Shown here: positions 11,696-23,779 of the stretch, piece by piece
Position numbering within the stretch: position 1 is the first letter of the stretch
Layout: every line of letters begins with the position of its first letter
DNA from: Phocoena phocoena
Lineage: Eukaryota > Chordata > Mammalia > Artiodactyla > Phocoenidae
NCBI RefSeq assembly: GCF_963924675.1
Contig: NC_089226.1
Span: forward strand, 43,107,124 to 43,171,123
DNA length: 64,000 bases
Direction of reading: 5' to 3'
The notes under the pieces: model-generated
Seen by the model: only the letters and a program-made list of their open reading frames with translations
The model's database searches: none
What the model was told of the DNA's origin: nothing
Position numbers and translations under genes: made by a program

Positions 11696-12493
11696 GAAGG
11701 GAACAAGCTGAATCCTGTGTGTCCTTATCTTATAACCTATATCATTGTTGTTACATATTCCAAAGAAACAGGATACACTAAAGTACATCAAAAAGCAATA
11801 TGGTCTTAATTCTCTCTTGAGGAGATATCTGTGGGGTAGGGAACAAGTGTGACACTCAAAAATGGTGTCATGCAACACAAACTGCATAAAAAATGTCTCT
11901 AAAAATCTTCCTGTATAATATTCATTCAAATTTGAGCTTTAATTTAAGGCAAAAAAGATGTATAGAAATATAAAGAACATTAGATAATGGAGACCAACAT
12001 AAAAAAATAAGATGTTTTAGTGAAATTTTATGTACCACATAACATAATATGTACATACATAAAAGAAAGATTACAGTAAATAAAAAGGGAAATAAAACCA
12101 CAATTATTGTAGAAGACTCTACAGGACAACAGAAGACATACATATACCAGTATATAAAAGATGTGTGTATATACCACATAGAAACTTATGCAATTTATAT
12201 ATTTGTCTCCCTAGAATTTTTATATTTACATGGGACCATAGATCTAATACACAAACATAAAATATATGTTTGAAGATTTTTTTTTTGATAACTTTTCTAA
12301 ACTATGGTGGTAGCTAAACTTATACATTAGGTTACAGTGGAGAGTATCAACTGAGCTATATATGGTGATAAGAGTTTATTAATTCTTCTTGAAACTTTTA
12401 TAAAATATAATAATCTTGTTATAAAACAACTTAAATTTCCAAAAAGTATAAATCTATGGACCAATGATTCAGTAAAAGTATAAATTCACCCCT
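11696..12493. other. Unassigned AT-rich sequence
   Basis: Frames on both strands at 11669-12273 are chance-sized and show no family resemblance. Confidence 0.5.
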
Positions 12494-12519
12494 TTTATAA
12501 ATAAATATTTATTTATAAA
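12494..12519. repeat. Perfect 26-bp AT-only palindrome
   Basis: The two 13-base halves (TTTATAAATAAAT and its complement) are exactly symmetrical. It lies 75 bp upstream of the full-length L1. Confidence 0.9.
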
Positions 12520-12594
12520 TAAACCCCCTTGAAATCAATCAACTAATGAATAAGCATGCAAACAAAAACTCTTGGTTAAAAATTGGCCAATTAA

Positions 12595-14720
12595 GGAGAG
12601 AAGCTTCAAGATGGCAGAAGAGTAAGAGGTGGAGATCACCTTCCTCCCCACAAATACATCAGAAATACATCTATATTCGGAACAACTCCTACAGAACACC
12701 TACTGAATGCTGGCAGAAGACCTCAGATCTCCCAAAAAGGAAGAAACTCCACAAATACCTGGGTAGGGCAAAAGAAAAAAGAAAAAAATAGAGACAAAAG
12801 AATAGGGATGGGACCTGCACCAGTGAGAGGGAGCTGTGAAGGAGGAAAGGTTTCCACACACTAAGAAGCCCCTTCTCGGGTAGAGACTGCAGGTGTCAGA
12901 GGGGGGAAGCTTTGGAGCCACAGAGAAAAGCACAGCAACAGGGATGTGGAGAGCAAAGCAGAGAGATTCCCGCATGGAGGATCAGTGCCGACCAGCACTC
13001 ACCAACCCAATAGGCTTGTCTGCTCACCCGCTGGGGCGGGTGGAGGCTGAGAGTTGAGGCTCTGGCTCCAGAGTTCATACCGCAGGGAGAGGACTGGGTT
13101 TGGCTATGTGAGCACAGCCTGAAGGGTGCTAGTGCACCACAGCTAGTGGGGAGTGTGTCCGGGAACAGGTCTGGAACTGCCAAAGAGGCAAGAGACTACT
13201 CCTTGTGTCTTTGTTCCATGATGTGCAAGGAGAGGGGATTAAGAGCACTGTTTAAATGATCTCAAAGGATGAGCGTGAGCCATGGCTATCTGCTTGGACT
13301 CCAGAGATGGACGTGAGATGCTAAGGGTGCTGCTGCAGCCACCAAGAAGCCTGTGTGCAAGCACAGATCACTATCCACACCTCCTCTCCTAGGAGCCTGT
13401 GCAGCCAGCCACTGCCAGGGTCCTGTGATCGAGGGACCACTTCCCGGGGAAAACACACGGCACGCCTCAGGCTGGTGCAATGTCACACCAGCATCTGACG
13501 CCACAGGCTCACCGCCCATTCCAAACCTCTCCTTCCCACCAGCCTGAGTGAGCCAGAGTCCCCCTAATCAGCTGCTGCTTTAACCCTGTTCTGTCTGAGC
13601 AAGAAACAGACGCCCTCAGGCGACCTACATGCAGAGGCGGGGCCAAAACCAAAGCTGAACTCCAGGAGCTGTGCAAACAAAGAAGAGAAAAGGAAATCTC
13701 TCCCAGCAGCCTCAGAAATAGCGAATTAAATCTCCACAATCAATTTGATGTACCCTGCATCTGTGGAATACCTAAATAGACAATGAATCATCCCCAAATG
13801 AGACAGTGAACTTCAGTAGCAACAATACATATATATTTTTCCTTCTTCTCTTTTTGTGAGTGTGTATGCTTCTGTGAGTGATTATGTCTATATAGCTTTG
13901 CTTTTACCATGTGTCCTAGGCATTCTGTCTGCCAGTTATTTTGGTTTTTTTTCCTTAGTATAGTTTTTAGCGTTTCTTATCATTGGTGGATTTGGGTTTT
14001 TTTTGTTTTTTGGGGTTTTTATTCGTTTGGTTTCTCTCTTCTTTCTTTCTTTTTTTTTTAATTATGTAAACATAAATTTTTAATATTTTTTATTTTTATA
14101 ACTTTTCTATTTTATTTTTTTCTTTTTCTTTCTTTCTTTCTTTCATTCTTTCTTTCTTTCTTCCTTCCATCCATCCTTCCTTCCTTCCTTTCTTTCTTTC
14201 TTTTTTCTGCCATTTATTCTGAGCCATACGGATGACAGGGTCTCGATGCTGCAGCCAGGTGTCAGGCCTGTGCCTCTGAGATGGGAAAGCCGAGTTTGGG
14301 ACATTGGTCCACAGGAGAATTCCCAGCTCCACATAATATCAAATGGTGAAAATCTCCAGGAGGTCTCCATCTCAACATGAAGTCCCACCTCTACTCAATG
14401 ACCAGCAAGCTACAATGCTGGACACCCTTTGCCAAACAACTAGCAAGACAGGAACACAACCACACCCATCAGTAGAGAGGCTGCATAAAATCACAATAAG
14501 GTCACAGACACCCCAAACACAACACTGGACATGGACTAAACAACCAGAAAGACAAGATCCAACTTCATCGACCAGAACACAGGCACTAGTACCCTCCACC
14601 AGGAAGCCTACATAACCCACTGAACAAATCTTAGCCACTGAGGGCAGACAACAAAAACAACAGGAGCTAAGAACATGCAGCCTGTGAAAAGGAGACCCCA
14701 AACACAGTAGGTGAAGGAAA
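12595..14720 (+). promoter_or_regulatory. L1 5' UTR (internal promoter region)
   Basis: 2.1 kb, clearly GC-richer than the flanks from about 12800 to 13720, then T-rich. By position and by match to the second L1 it is the 5' UTR, which in L1 carries the internal RNA polymerase II promoter. Frames inside it (for example 13286-13739, both strands) are not genes. It carries a pyrimidine microsatellite at 14116-14207. Confidence 0.75.
14116..14207. repeat. Pyrimidine microsatellite (TTTC)n/(TTCC)n
   Basis: A nearly pure C/T strand: TTTC units, then CATCCATCC and TTCC units, then TTTC units again. It lies within the L1 5' UTR. On the other strand it gives spurious Lys/Glu-rich frames (14096-14388). 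Confidence 0.95.
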
Positions 14721-15614
14721 ATGAGAAGACAGAGAAACACACAGCAGTTGAAGGAGCAAGGAAAAACCCAGCAGACCAAACAAATACAGAGGAAATAGGC
14801 AGTTTACCTGAAAAAGAATTCAGAGTAATGATAGTAAAGATGATGCAAAATCGTGGAAATAGAATGGAGAAAATACAAGCAAACTTTAACAAGGAGCTAG
14901 AAGAACTAAAGAGCAAACAAACAATGATGAACAACACAATAAATGAAATTAAAAACACACTAAAAGGAGTCAACAGCAGAATAACTGAGGCAGAAAAAAA
15001 CGGATAAGTTACCTGGAAGATAAAAGAATGGAAATAACTACTGCAGAGCAGAATAAAGAGAAAAGAATGAAAAGAATTGAGGATAGTCTAAGAGATCTCT
15101 GGGACAAAATTAAATGCACCAACATTCGAATTATAGGGGTCCTAGAGAAGAAGAGAAAAATAAAGGGACTGAGAAAATATTTGAAGAGATTATAGTTGAA
15201 AAGTTCCTTAATATGAGAAAGGAAATAGTTAATCAAGTCCAGGAAGTGCAGAGAGTCCTATACAGGATGAATCCAAGGAGAAACATGCCAAGACACATAT
15301 TGATCAAACTATCAAAAACTGAATACAAAGAAAATATATTAAAGGCAGCAAGGGAAAAACAACAAAAAACATACAAGGGAATCCACATAAGGATAACAGC
15401 TGAACTATCAGCAGAAATTCTGCAAGACAGAAGGGAGTTGCTGGACATATTTAAAGTGATGAAAGGGAATAAACTACAACCAAGATTACTCTACCCAACA
15501 AGGACCTCATTCAGATTTGACAGAGAAATTAACATCTTTATAGACAAGCAAAAGCTAAGAGAATTCAGCACCAAAATAACAGCTTTACAACAAATGCTAA
15601 AGGAACTTCCCTAG
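14721..15614 (+). pseudogene. L1 ORF1 remnant (RNA-binding protein), frameshifted
   Basis: ORF1 encodes the coiled-coil, RRM-containing RNA-binding protein of the L1 ribonucleoprotein. The family start is ATG at 14721 (M-R-R-Q). The frame shifts within the first 30 codons into the frame holding EEIGSLPEKEFRVMIVKMMQ, and a heptad-rich coiled-coil follows to a stop at 15005-15007. A block with EQNKEKRMKRIEDSLRDLW (from about 15016) lies in a second frame. The C-terminal half (15114-15614) lies in a third frame with KIFEEIIVEKF, RHILIKLSKTEYKENIL, KAAREKQQ and RLLYPTRTSFRFD, ending at TAG. At least three frame breaks make it non-functional. Confidence 0.9.
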
Positions 15615-15671
15615 GCAGGAAACACAAGAGAAGAAAAGACCAACAATAACAAACCCCAAACAATTAAGAAT

Positions 15672-18600
15672 ATGGTAATATGAACATACATATCGATCAT
15701 TACATTAAATGTAAATGGATTAAATCCTCCAACCAAAAGACAGAGACAGGCTGAATGGATACAAAAATAAGACCCGTATATATTCTGTCTACAAGAGACC
15801 CACTTCAGACCTACAGAGACATACAGACTAAAAGTGAGGGGAAGGAAAAAGATATTCCATGCAAATTGAAATCAAAAGAAAGCTGGAGTAGCAATTCTTG
15901 TATCAGACAAATTAGACTTTAAAACAAAGACTATTACAAGAGACAAAAAAGAACGCTACATAATGATCAAGGGATCAATCTAAGAAGAAGATATAACAAT
16001 TGAAAATACTTATGCACCCAACATAGGAGCACCTCAATGCATAAGGCAAATGCAAAAAACCATAAAAGGGGGAATTGACAGTAACACAATCATAGTATTG
16101 GACTTTAACACCTCACTTTCACCAATGGACAGATCATCCAAAAGGAAAACAAATAAGGAAACACAAACTTAAATGATAAGTTAAACAAGAGGAACTTAAT
16201 GGATATTTGCAGGAAATTCCATCCAAAAACAAAAGAATGCATTTTCTTCTCAAGTGCTCATAGTAGAGTCTCCAGGGTAGATCATAACCCAGATCAGAAA
16301 TCAAGCCTTGATAATTTAAAGAAATTGAAATCATATCAAGTATCTTTTCTCACCACAACACTATGAGACTAGATATTAATTACAGGAAAAAATCTGTTAA
16401 AAATACAAACACATGGAAGCTAAACAATACACTACTTAATAACCAAGAGATCACTAAAGAGATAAAAACATACCTAGAAATAAATGACTACGAAAACATG
16501 ACAACACAAAACATATGGGATGCAGCAAAAGCAGTTCTAAGGGGGAAGTATATAGTAATACAATCCTACTTTAAGAAACAAGAAACAATTCAAATAAACA
16601 ACCTAAATTTACATCTAAAGTACTTAGAGAAAGAAGAACAAAAAACCCCAAAGTTAGCAGAAGGAAAGAAATCATAAAGTTCAGATCAGAAATAAATGAA
16701 AAAAACAATGAAGGAAACAATAGGAAAGATCAATAAAGCTAAAAGCTGGTTCTTTGAGAAGATAAACAAAATTGATAAACCATTGTTCAGACTCATCAAG
16801 AAAAAAAGTGAGAACACTCAACTCAATAGAATTAGAAATGAAAAAGGAGAAGTAATAACTGACACTGTAGAAATACAAAGGATCATGAGAGATTACTACA
16901 AGCAACTCTATGCCAATAAAATGGACAACCTGGAAGAAATGGACAAATTCTTACAGAAGCACAACCTTTGGAGACTCAACCAGGAAGAAATGGAAAATAT
17001 AAACAGACCGATCACAAGCAGTGAAATTGAAACTGTGATTAAAAATCTTCCAACAAACAAAAGCCCAAGACCAGATGGCTTCACAGGTAAATCCTATCAA
17101 ACATTTAGAGAAGACCTAACACCTATTCTTCGCAAACTCTTCCAAAATACAGCAGAGAGAAGAACACTCCCAAACTAATTCTACAAGTCCACCATCCCCC
17201 TGATACCACAACCAGACAAAGATGTCAAAAAGAAAGAAAACTACAAGTCAATGTCACTGATTAACATAGATGCCAAATTCCTCAACAAAATACTGGTAAG
17301 CAGAATCCAACAGCACATTAAAAGAATCATACACCATGATCAAGTGGGGTTTATCCCAGGAATGCAAGGATTCTTCAATATATGCAAATCAATCAACATG
17401 ATACACCATATTAACAAACTGAAGAATAAAACAGTATGATCACCTCAATAGATGCAGAAAAAGCTTTCAACAAAATTCAACACAAATTTATGATAAAAAC
17501 CCTCCAGAAAGTAGACATAGTGGGAATTTACCTCAACATAATAAAAGCCATATATGACAAACCCATAGCCAACATCATCTTCCATGGTGAAAAACTGGAA
17601 CCATCTCTACTAAGATCAAGAACAAGTCAAGACTGCCCATTCTTACCACTACTATTAAACATTGTTTTGGAAGTTTTACCAGTAGCAATCAGGGAAGAAA
17701 AATAAATAAAAGGAATCCAAATCGGAAAAGAAGAAGTAAAGCTGTCACTGTTTGCAGATGACATGATACTCTACACAGAGAATCCTAAAGATGCTACCAG
17801 AACACTACCAGAGCTAATCAATGAATTTGGTAAAGTAGCACCATACAAAATTAATGCACAGAAATCTCTTGCATTCCTATACACTAATGATGAAATATCT
17901 GAAAGAGATATTAAGGAAACACTCCCATTTACCATTGCTATAAAAAGATTAAAATACTCCTACCCAAGGAGACAAAAGCCTGTATTCAGAAAACAATGAC
18001 ACTGATGAAAGAAATTAAAGTTGATACAAACAGGTTGAGAGATATACCATGTACTTGGATTGGAAGAATCAATATTGTGAGTATGACTACAATACCCAAA
18101 GCAATCTATAGATTAAATGAAATCCTTATCAAACTACCACTGGCATTTTTCATAGAACTAGAACAAAAAATTTCACAATTTGTATGGAAACACAAAAGAC
18201 CCTGAATAGCCAAAGCAATTTTGAGAAAAAATAACACAGAGCTGGAGGAATCAGGCTCCCTGACTTCAGACTATACTACAAAGCTATAGTGATCAAGACA
18301 GTACAGTACTGGCACAAAAACAGAAATAGAGATCCATGGAACAGGATAGGAAGCCCAGAAATAAACCCAAGCAAATATGGTCACCTTATATTTGATAAAG
18401 GAGGCAAGAATAAACAATGGAGAAAAGACAACCTCTTCAATAAGTGATGCTGGGAAAACTGGGCAGCTACATGTAAAAGAATGAAATTAGAACACTCCCT
18501 AAAATGATAAACAAAAATAAACTCAAAATCGATTAGAGACCAAAATATAAGGCCAAACACTTTCAAACTCTTAGAGGAAAACATAGGCAGAACACTCTAT

Positions 18601-19430
18601 GACATAAATCACAGCAAGATCCTTTTTGACCAACCTCCTAGAGAAATGGAAATAAACAAATAGGATCTAATGAAACTTAAAAGCTTTTGCACAGCAGTGG
18701 AAACCATGAACAAGACAAGCCTCGGGAGAAAATATTTGCAAATGAAGCAAGTGACAACAGATTAATCTCTAAACTTTACAAGCAGCACATGCAGCTCAAT
18801 ATCAAGAAAACACCCCAATCCAAAAATGGGCAGAAGACCTAAACAGACATTTCTCCAAAGACGATATACAAATTGCCAACAAACACATGAAAGGATGCTC
18901 AGCATCACTAATCATTAGAGAAATACAAATCAAAACTACAATTAGTTATCATCTCACACTGGTCAGAATGACCATCATCACAAATAATAAATGCTGGAGA
19001 GGGTGTGGAGAAAAAGGAACCCTCTTGCACTGTTGGAGGGAATGTAAATTGATACAGCCACTATGGAGAACAGTATGGAGGTTCCATTAAAAACTAAAAA
19101 TAGAACTACCATAGGACCTAGCAATCCCACTACTGGGCATATATCCTGAGAAAACCATAAATCAAAATGAGTCATGTACCACAATGTTCATTTCATCACT
19201 ATTTACAATAGCCAGGACATGGAAGCAACTTAAGTGTCCATCAACAGATGAATGGATAAAGAAGATGTGGTACATGTATACAATGGAATATTACTCAGCC
19301 ATAAAAAGAAACAAAATTGAATTTCTTGTAGTGAGGTGGATGGATCTAGAGTCTATCATACAGAATGAGGTTAGTCAGAAAGAGAAAAACAAATACTATA
19401 TGCTAACACATATATATATGGAATCTAAAA
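15672..19430 (+). pseudogene. L1 ORF2 remnant (endonuclease-reverse transcriptase), inactive
   Basis: ORF2 encodes the endonuclease and reverse transcriptase that carry out target-primed reverse transcription. The expected ATG at 15672 is followed by TGA at codon 4 (15681-15683). The AP-endonuclease part (to about 16360) is badly broken, though CLQETHF is readable at 15786-15806. The RT domain is carried in pieces: 16696-17178 (NLPTNKSPRPDGFTGKSYQ), 17251-17439 ([16 protein letters not shown]) and 17436-17705, stopped by TAA at 17703. The catalytic FADD box (17751-17762) is intact and in the same frame just past that stop. The C-terminal Cys-rich motif ([19 protein letters not shown]) is readable at about 18990-19050. 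An extra TA near 19410 removes the usual stop, so the last frame reads through into the poly-A at 19428. Confidence 0.93.
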
Positions 19431-19795
19431 AAAAAAAAAAAAGGTTCTGAGCCACCTAAGGGCAGGACAGGAATAAAGGTGCAGATATAGAGAATGAGCT
19501 TGAGGACATGGTGAGTGGGAAAGGTAAACTGGAACGAAGTGAGAGAGTGGCTTTGACATATATACACTACCAAATGTGAAATAGATAGCTTATGGGAAGC
19601 AGCCACATAGCACAGGGAGATCAGCTTGGTGCTTTGTGACCACCTAGAGTGGTGGTATAGGGATGGTGGGAGGAAGACGCAAGTGGGAGGGGATATGGGG
19701 ATATATGTATACATATAGCTGTTTCACTCTGTTGTACAGCAGTTACTAAAAGCAATGTAAAGCAATTATACTCCAATAAAGATGTTAATAAAAAA
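19431..19795 (+). other. L1 3' UTR and poly-A signal
   Basis: Starts after an internal A-run at 19428-19442, contains GCAGCCACATAGCACAGGGAGATCAGC, a G-rich stretch near 19650-19700, and AATAAA at 19775. The same block occurs in every young L1 of this window (28733-29120 reversed, 37718-37870, 44580-44960, 63590-63955). Confidence 0.9.
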
Positions 19796-19799
19796 ACAA

Positions 19800-20245
19800 A
19801 GAAAGAAATCGTGTAGTACCTTCACCAGAGGAGTAAATGCTTATATCTAGGAGCTATGTGGTTCATTGGATTTCTTCTTTATTCCCCCTTTTACTTTCAG
19901 TTAAAATAGTCACTAGGAAACTATGGCAACTCCCAAAACACAGCATCACTGAATACTTTGAATCTTTAGGGATGAAGATATGGTTAACTTAATTTAAGAA
20001 AAATCCCTGAGGTAATGGCCCAGGGTAAGAAGAACACACACTAAGATCTGTAATTATCAATTTTTTTGGCTCCATTATCAGCTCCAGAATTAAGAACTGT
20101 AGTTGCTATATTTTAGTGTATTGAATTATTTTTCTCCTTTTTTTATACTTTTCTCAAAGAGTATGATGGTGCTTACAGTTACAATTTAGTTTCCATGTGA
20201 GGGTATCACCTGAACTATATGGTAATAATGAGATTTCATATTTAT
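19800..20245. other. Unassigned sequence
   Basis: No gene or clear repeat recognised. Confidence 0.5.
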
Positions 20246-20249
20246 CCCT

Positions 20250-20645
20250 GTTTTGTTCCATAATAGCTAAAGATAGAAACTCCTTAGATATGCATCAGTG
20301 TAAGAGTGGTTAAGTACATTTTGATACATACATATGTTGAAAAACAATCAGTAAATAAAAGCAACATATCTGTTTCATTTGTAATGATATGGAAGGATCA
20401 CCAAGACATACTGGTAAATTGTAATAACAAGATATAGATTATTGTGTATAATGTTACCCTTATGGTTGTGTGTGTGTTGTGTGTGTGTGCACACATTCCC
20501 ATTAAAACCTTAATTTTATCATCATATTAATGGGCAAAAGGGAGAAATAAGATTTCAAAATATGTGAAAAATATATTAGCTAAAATTTTAAAATTTACAT
20601 GTATTCAGTCTTAAGTTTTTAAACTTAAAAAATTAAGAGGTCTTT
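20250..20645 (+). mobile_element. Ancient L1M 3'-end fragment
   Basis: ATAATAGCTAAAGATAGAAACTCC, ATGCATCAGTGTAAGAGTGGTTAAG, TGATATGGAAGGATCACCAAGACATACTGG, ATGTTACCCTTATGG follow the old L1 3'-end order ('...aatgtccatcaatagaggactgg', 'gatatggaatgatctccaagatata'). A (TG)n run sits at 20465-20490. Confidence 0.65.
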
Positions 20646-21485
20646 CTTTGTCATGATAAATATAATTTAGATATTTCTAAAATGACAGTACCTTCTATGC
20701 AGTAGGTGTTCATTAAATATTTGTTGAATGAAGAACTAATTTATGATGAAATACCAGAAATATTTCTACTACAATGAAGAAAGTATATGGATCTCCACTG
20801 TTAAATATCACTCCTTAAAAAAGATCTGGAAATATCAACCAATTAGACAAGAGAGTGAAATATAGATATTAAAAGCTGGAAATATAGAAACAAAATAAAT
20901 AGGTATAGGTTAAAAAACTGTTAACACAGAAAATAAAAAAACAATAACCTAAATAGCTAATAGAATCTATTAATAAATTACAATAAATATATCTTTTATA
21001 TAATCAAGGAAATATAATACAGAAAACTCTTTATATAATTATATAAATTGAAATTAAAGACATGAATGTATTTAATAAGAAAGCTACAGAACCTTTATGA
21101 AAATTTGTCTTTTGCAGATAACCAAATATTCCACCAAAGATGCAGTTTTTACAGACAGAAAAATATGATAAATATTCATTCAAACCACTGTATTTAATAA
21201 CTTGTTTTGAATTCAGTTATGACCCACCAAATGTATGGTTTGGGTGGCAGAGATGTTTGTATTCATTTACATATGACATAGTGACAGCCAACCATTAAAA
21301 ATGCACCAGAGTCTAAAGTATTTATCAGAGACCAATTCATAAAATCATTTTTGGATGTCTTTTCTAGTTATCAGAATACTAATTTAGCATCAGTATTTCA
21401 GTTAAAACGTTGGTCAGGAAGGAACTCTGGAAAAGTTTACATCTATTAAGGACTATGTGATAGATTATAAGAATGGCTAAAAGTC
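20646..21485. other. A-rich unassigned sequence, possibly degraded L1
   Basis: 20690-20735 holds GTAGGTGTTCATTAAATATTTGTTGAATGAAG, the typical MIR/L2 3'-terminal motif. 20780-21130 is A-rich and could be an eroded L1M coding region, but no frame survives. Confidence 0.35.
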
Positions 21486-21489
21486 TCTG

Positions 21490-21990
21490 AACTTTTTGTA
21501 CTGAATCTTTTGCAATGTGACTTTAAAGCTTCTTCCACTAAGAACTGGAATATATTGCTCCACCCCATTATCCAGCTGTCCTTGAGACTTGGTTTGGCCA
21601 TAGAATGTGGCAGAAGTGATAATTATGCAAGTTCTGAGTCCAGATTTCAAAATGCTTTGCACACATTCCTTGAAACCCTACCTAAACTATGAAAAAGTCT
21701 ATGCTATCTGGCTGAGGATGACCAATAACATGGACCAAGTCAAGCTCTTTGTCCCAACTGAGGCCCCCAAAATGTGAGAGTGCCTGCTTATCTTGTTTAA
21801 AATAACAAAATGTCCCTGCCCAATCCAGAGCAGGAGGAAATCCAGCTGATACCAGAAGAACCACCCAAGTGTTCCCAGTCTATAAGTTCAGATCTATTAT
21901 ATTGAGAGACAAATAATTGGTTGTTCTTTCAAGCCACTGTGTTTTGGGGTAGCTCATTACACACCAATAGCTAACTGATACAGACTCAGA
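21490..21990 (+). mobile_element. MaLR (MLT1-like) LTR fragment
   Basis: The order TGTCCTTGAGACTTGGTTTGGCCATAGAATG, GCAGAAGTGATAATT, GAGGATGACC, and the end TTCAAGCCACTGTGTTTTGGGGTAGCTCATTAC...AGCTAACTGATACAGAC matches the MLT1 type of ERVL-MaLR LTR. No internal region is attached and there is no coding capacity. Confidence 0.7.
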
Positions 21991-22945
21991 CACAGAAAAT
22001 GGGATATGACCTCATCATTCTCTATCTCTTGCAAATTACTGTTGATTTTGGGAGAAATCACATCATAGTTCTTGAGGCAACAATAGGCCAGGTTATGATA
22101 AAAAAAAAACAATGTAATTTTGAAACTCTCAATAGATACTAATAACAGAGGCACATTATTCTATAGCCAGATTTTAGGAACATTTAAAACTTCAACCTAA
22201 TCTTAATGTATGTTTAGCTCACTTCATTTTGGCATAATCTTTATGCCAAAGGCATTGTCTTTAAAGGAAAATTTAGCTACCCAGCCTATAATAGACACTC
22301 ACATTTTAAGTTATATGGATTTAAGGTTAGCTCCCATTTTCTACCATGCACCTAGTAATGAATGGGCAAAACTAATCTGAGGATAAATAGGAAAAAATGG
22401 AAAAACAGAGGAAAGATCATTCCATGGAATGATCAAAAGTGAAATAAAATAACTAGCTGATAGCTCTCACTTTTCCATCTGGCTTACATTTAATTGTTGC
22501 TGCCGCTGTCTCTGAGATAAGCTTCTAGCCTTTCACTAGATGAATTTTTATTTAATAAATAATGAATCTGTTTCTATTCTTTGCAGCCAAGTATTATTTA
22601 ACAAGCATTGCATATCACTTTCTATGAAATAGTATTTGAAAGTACTAGTGCATGCCTATCTCAAATGATCTTTGATTATTCATTGGGAATCATTAAGTGG
22701 TGGTGTCTACCTGTGTGAGTTGGCTCCTAAAGAAGTTTGTCACTCGTTTCCAACTTATCTAGGCTCATATTGACTGACAAGAACCAATTATAATTTTCCA
22801 AGAATTGTGCTTGCTGGTTGTTAAACATAGCCATTTAAAAAATTACACTGTATGACATTACAATTAATGCTAAACTGAAAGTTTTCAGTTTAATGAACAT
22901 AATTCATATGGTTGTGCAGAAAATTTTAACAGTAGATTACAGTGC
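21991..22945. other. Unassigned sequence with a perfect 20-bp palindrome
   Basis: No gene or transposon recognised. GATCATTCCATGGAATGATC at 22415-22434 is exactly self-complementary. Confidence 0.5.
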
Positions 22946-22949
22946 ACTT

Positions 22950-23690
22950 ATTGGAAAAGAGTAGATTGTGAGTTTTAAGTATTCTTTGTATATTTTATAT
23001 AACAGTCCTTCATTAGATGTGTATTTTGCAAATATTTTTTTCCAATCTGTGGGTTGTTGTCTAATTCTCTTGATATCATCTTTGCAAATCAGAAGTGTTT
23101 TAATTTTAATGAAGTCCAGCTTATCAACTATTTCTTTCATGGATAATATCTTTTGTGTTGTATCAAAAAGGCATCACCTTACCCAAGGTCATCTTGGTTT
23201 TCTCCTATATTATCTTCTAGGAATTTTATGATTTGCATTTTACATTTAGTCCTATGATCCATTTTAAGTAAATTTTTGTAAAGGATGCAAGGTTTGTATC
23301 TAAAATTTATTTATTTACTTACTTACTTATTTATTTTGCATGTGGATGTCCAGTTGTTTTAGCACCATTTGTTGAAGAGACTATGTTTGTTCTATTGTAT
23401 TGCTTGTACTCCTTTGTCAGAGATCATTTGACTATATTTATGGATGTCTATTTCCGGGCTCTTTATTAGATTCATTGATCTATTTGTTCTTTTGCCAATA
23501 AAACACTACCTTGATTACGTAGATTTATACTAAGTCTTGAAGTCAGGTATTATCAGTCCTCCAAATTTGTTCTTCTCCATCAAAATTGTGTGGGTTATTC
23601 TGTGTCTCTTGCCTTTCCATGCAAACTTCGGAATCAATATGTCAACATTCATAAAATAACTCTTTCAGTTGTTCCTCCTAGTCATTATAC
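22950..23690 (-). mobile_element. Ancient L1M ORF2 C-terminal fragment
   Basis: Antisense L1 order on the plus strand: TTTGCAAATATTTTTTTCCAATCTGTGGG, CTTTCATGGATAATATCTTTTGTG, CACCATTTGTTGAAGAGACTATG, CTCCTTTGTCAGAGATCA, CATTGATCTATTTGTTC, CACTACCTTGATTACGTAG, GTGGGTTATTCTGTGTC, CTTTCCATGCAAACTT. The peptide is broken. A (TTAC/TTAT)n stretch at 23305-23336 interrupts it. Confidence 0.8.
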
Positions 23691-23779
23691 AAGAACCTAG
23701 TTGGTGTGGCAGTAAGATATGGGTGAGAGGGAGCTTTCTATAATCCTATGATTAAATATCTTTTAGTGGGTGTATCTTA

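Larger units (their letters stand above)
12595..19795 (+). mobile_element. Full-length, inactive L1 (cetartiodactyl type)
   Basis: About 7.2 kb. It starts with GGAGAGAAGCTTCAAGATGGC, the 5' end also seen (reversed) in the minus-strand L1 at 35949. A long GC-richer 5' UTR, ORF1, ORF2 and a 3' UTR follow, ending in TACTCCAATAAAGATGTTAATAAAAAAAC (AATAAA at 19775). Both ORFs are broken by stops and frameshifts. I found no convincing target-site duplication: the left flank (AAAAATTGGCCAATTAA) and right flank (CAAAGAAAGAAATCGTG) do not match. Age is moderate, since the reading frames are still easily followed. Confidence 0.95.

Noticed and set aside
14372..14973. Hydrophobic minus-strand frames (135 and 121 codons)
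   Set aside because: Antisense shadows of the L1 5' UTR and ORF1.
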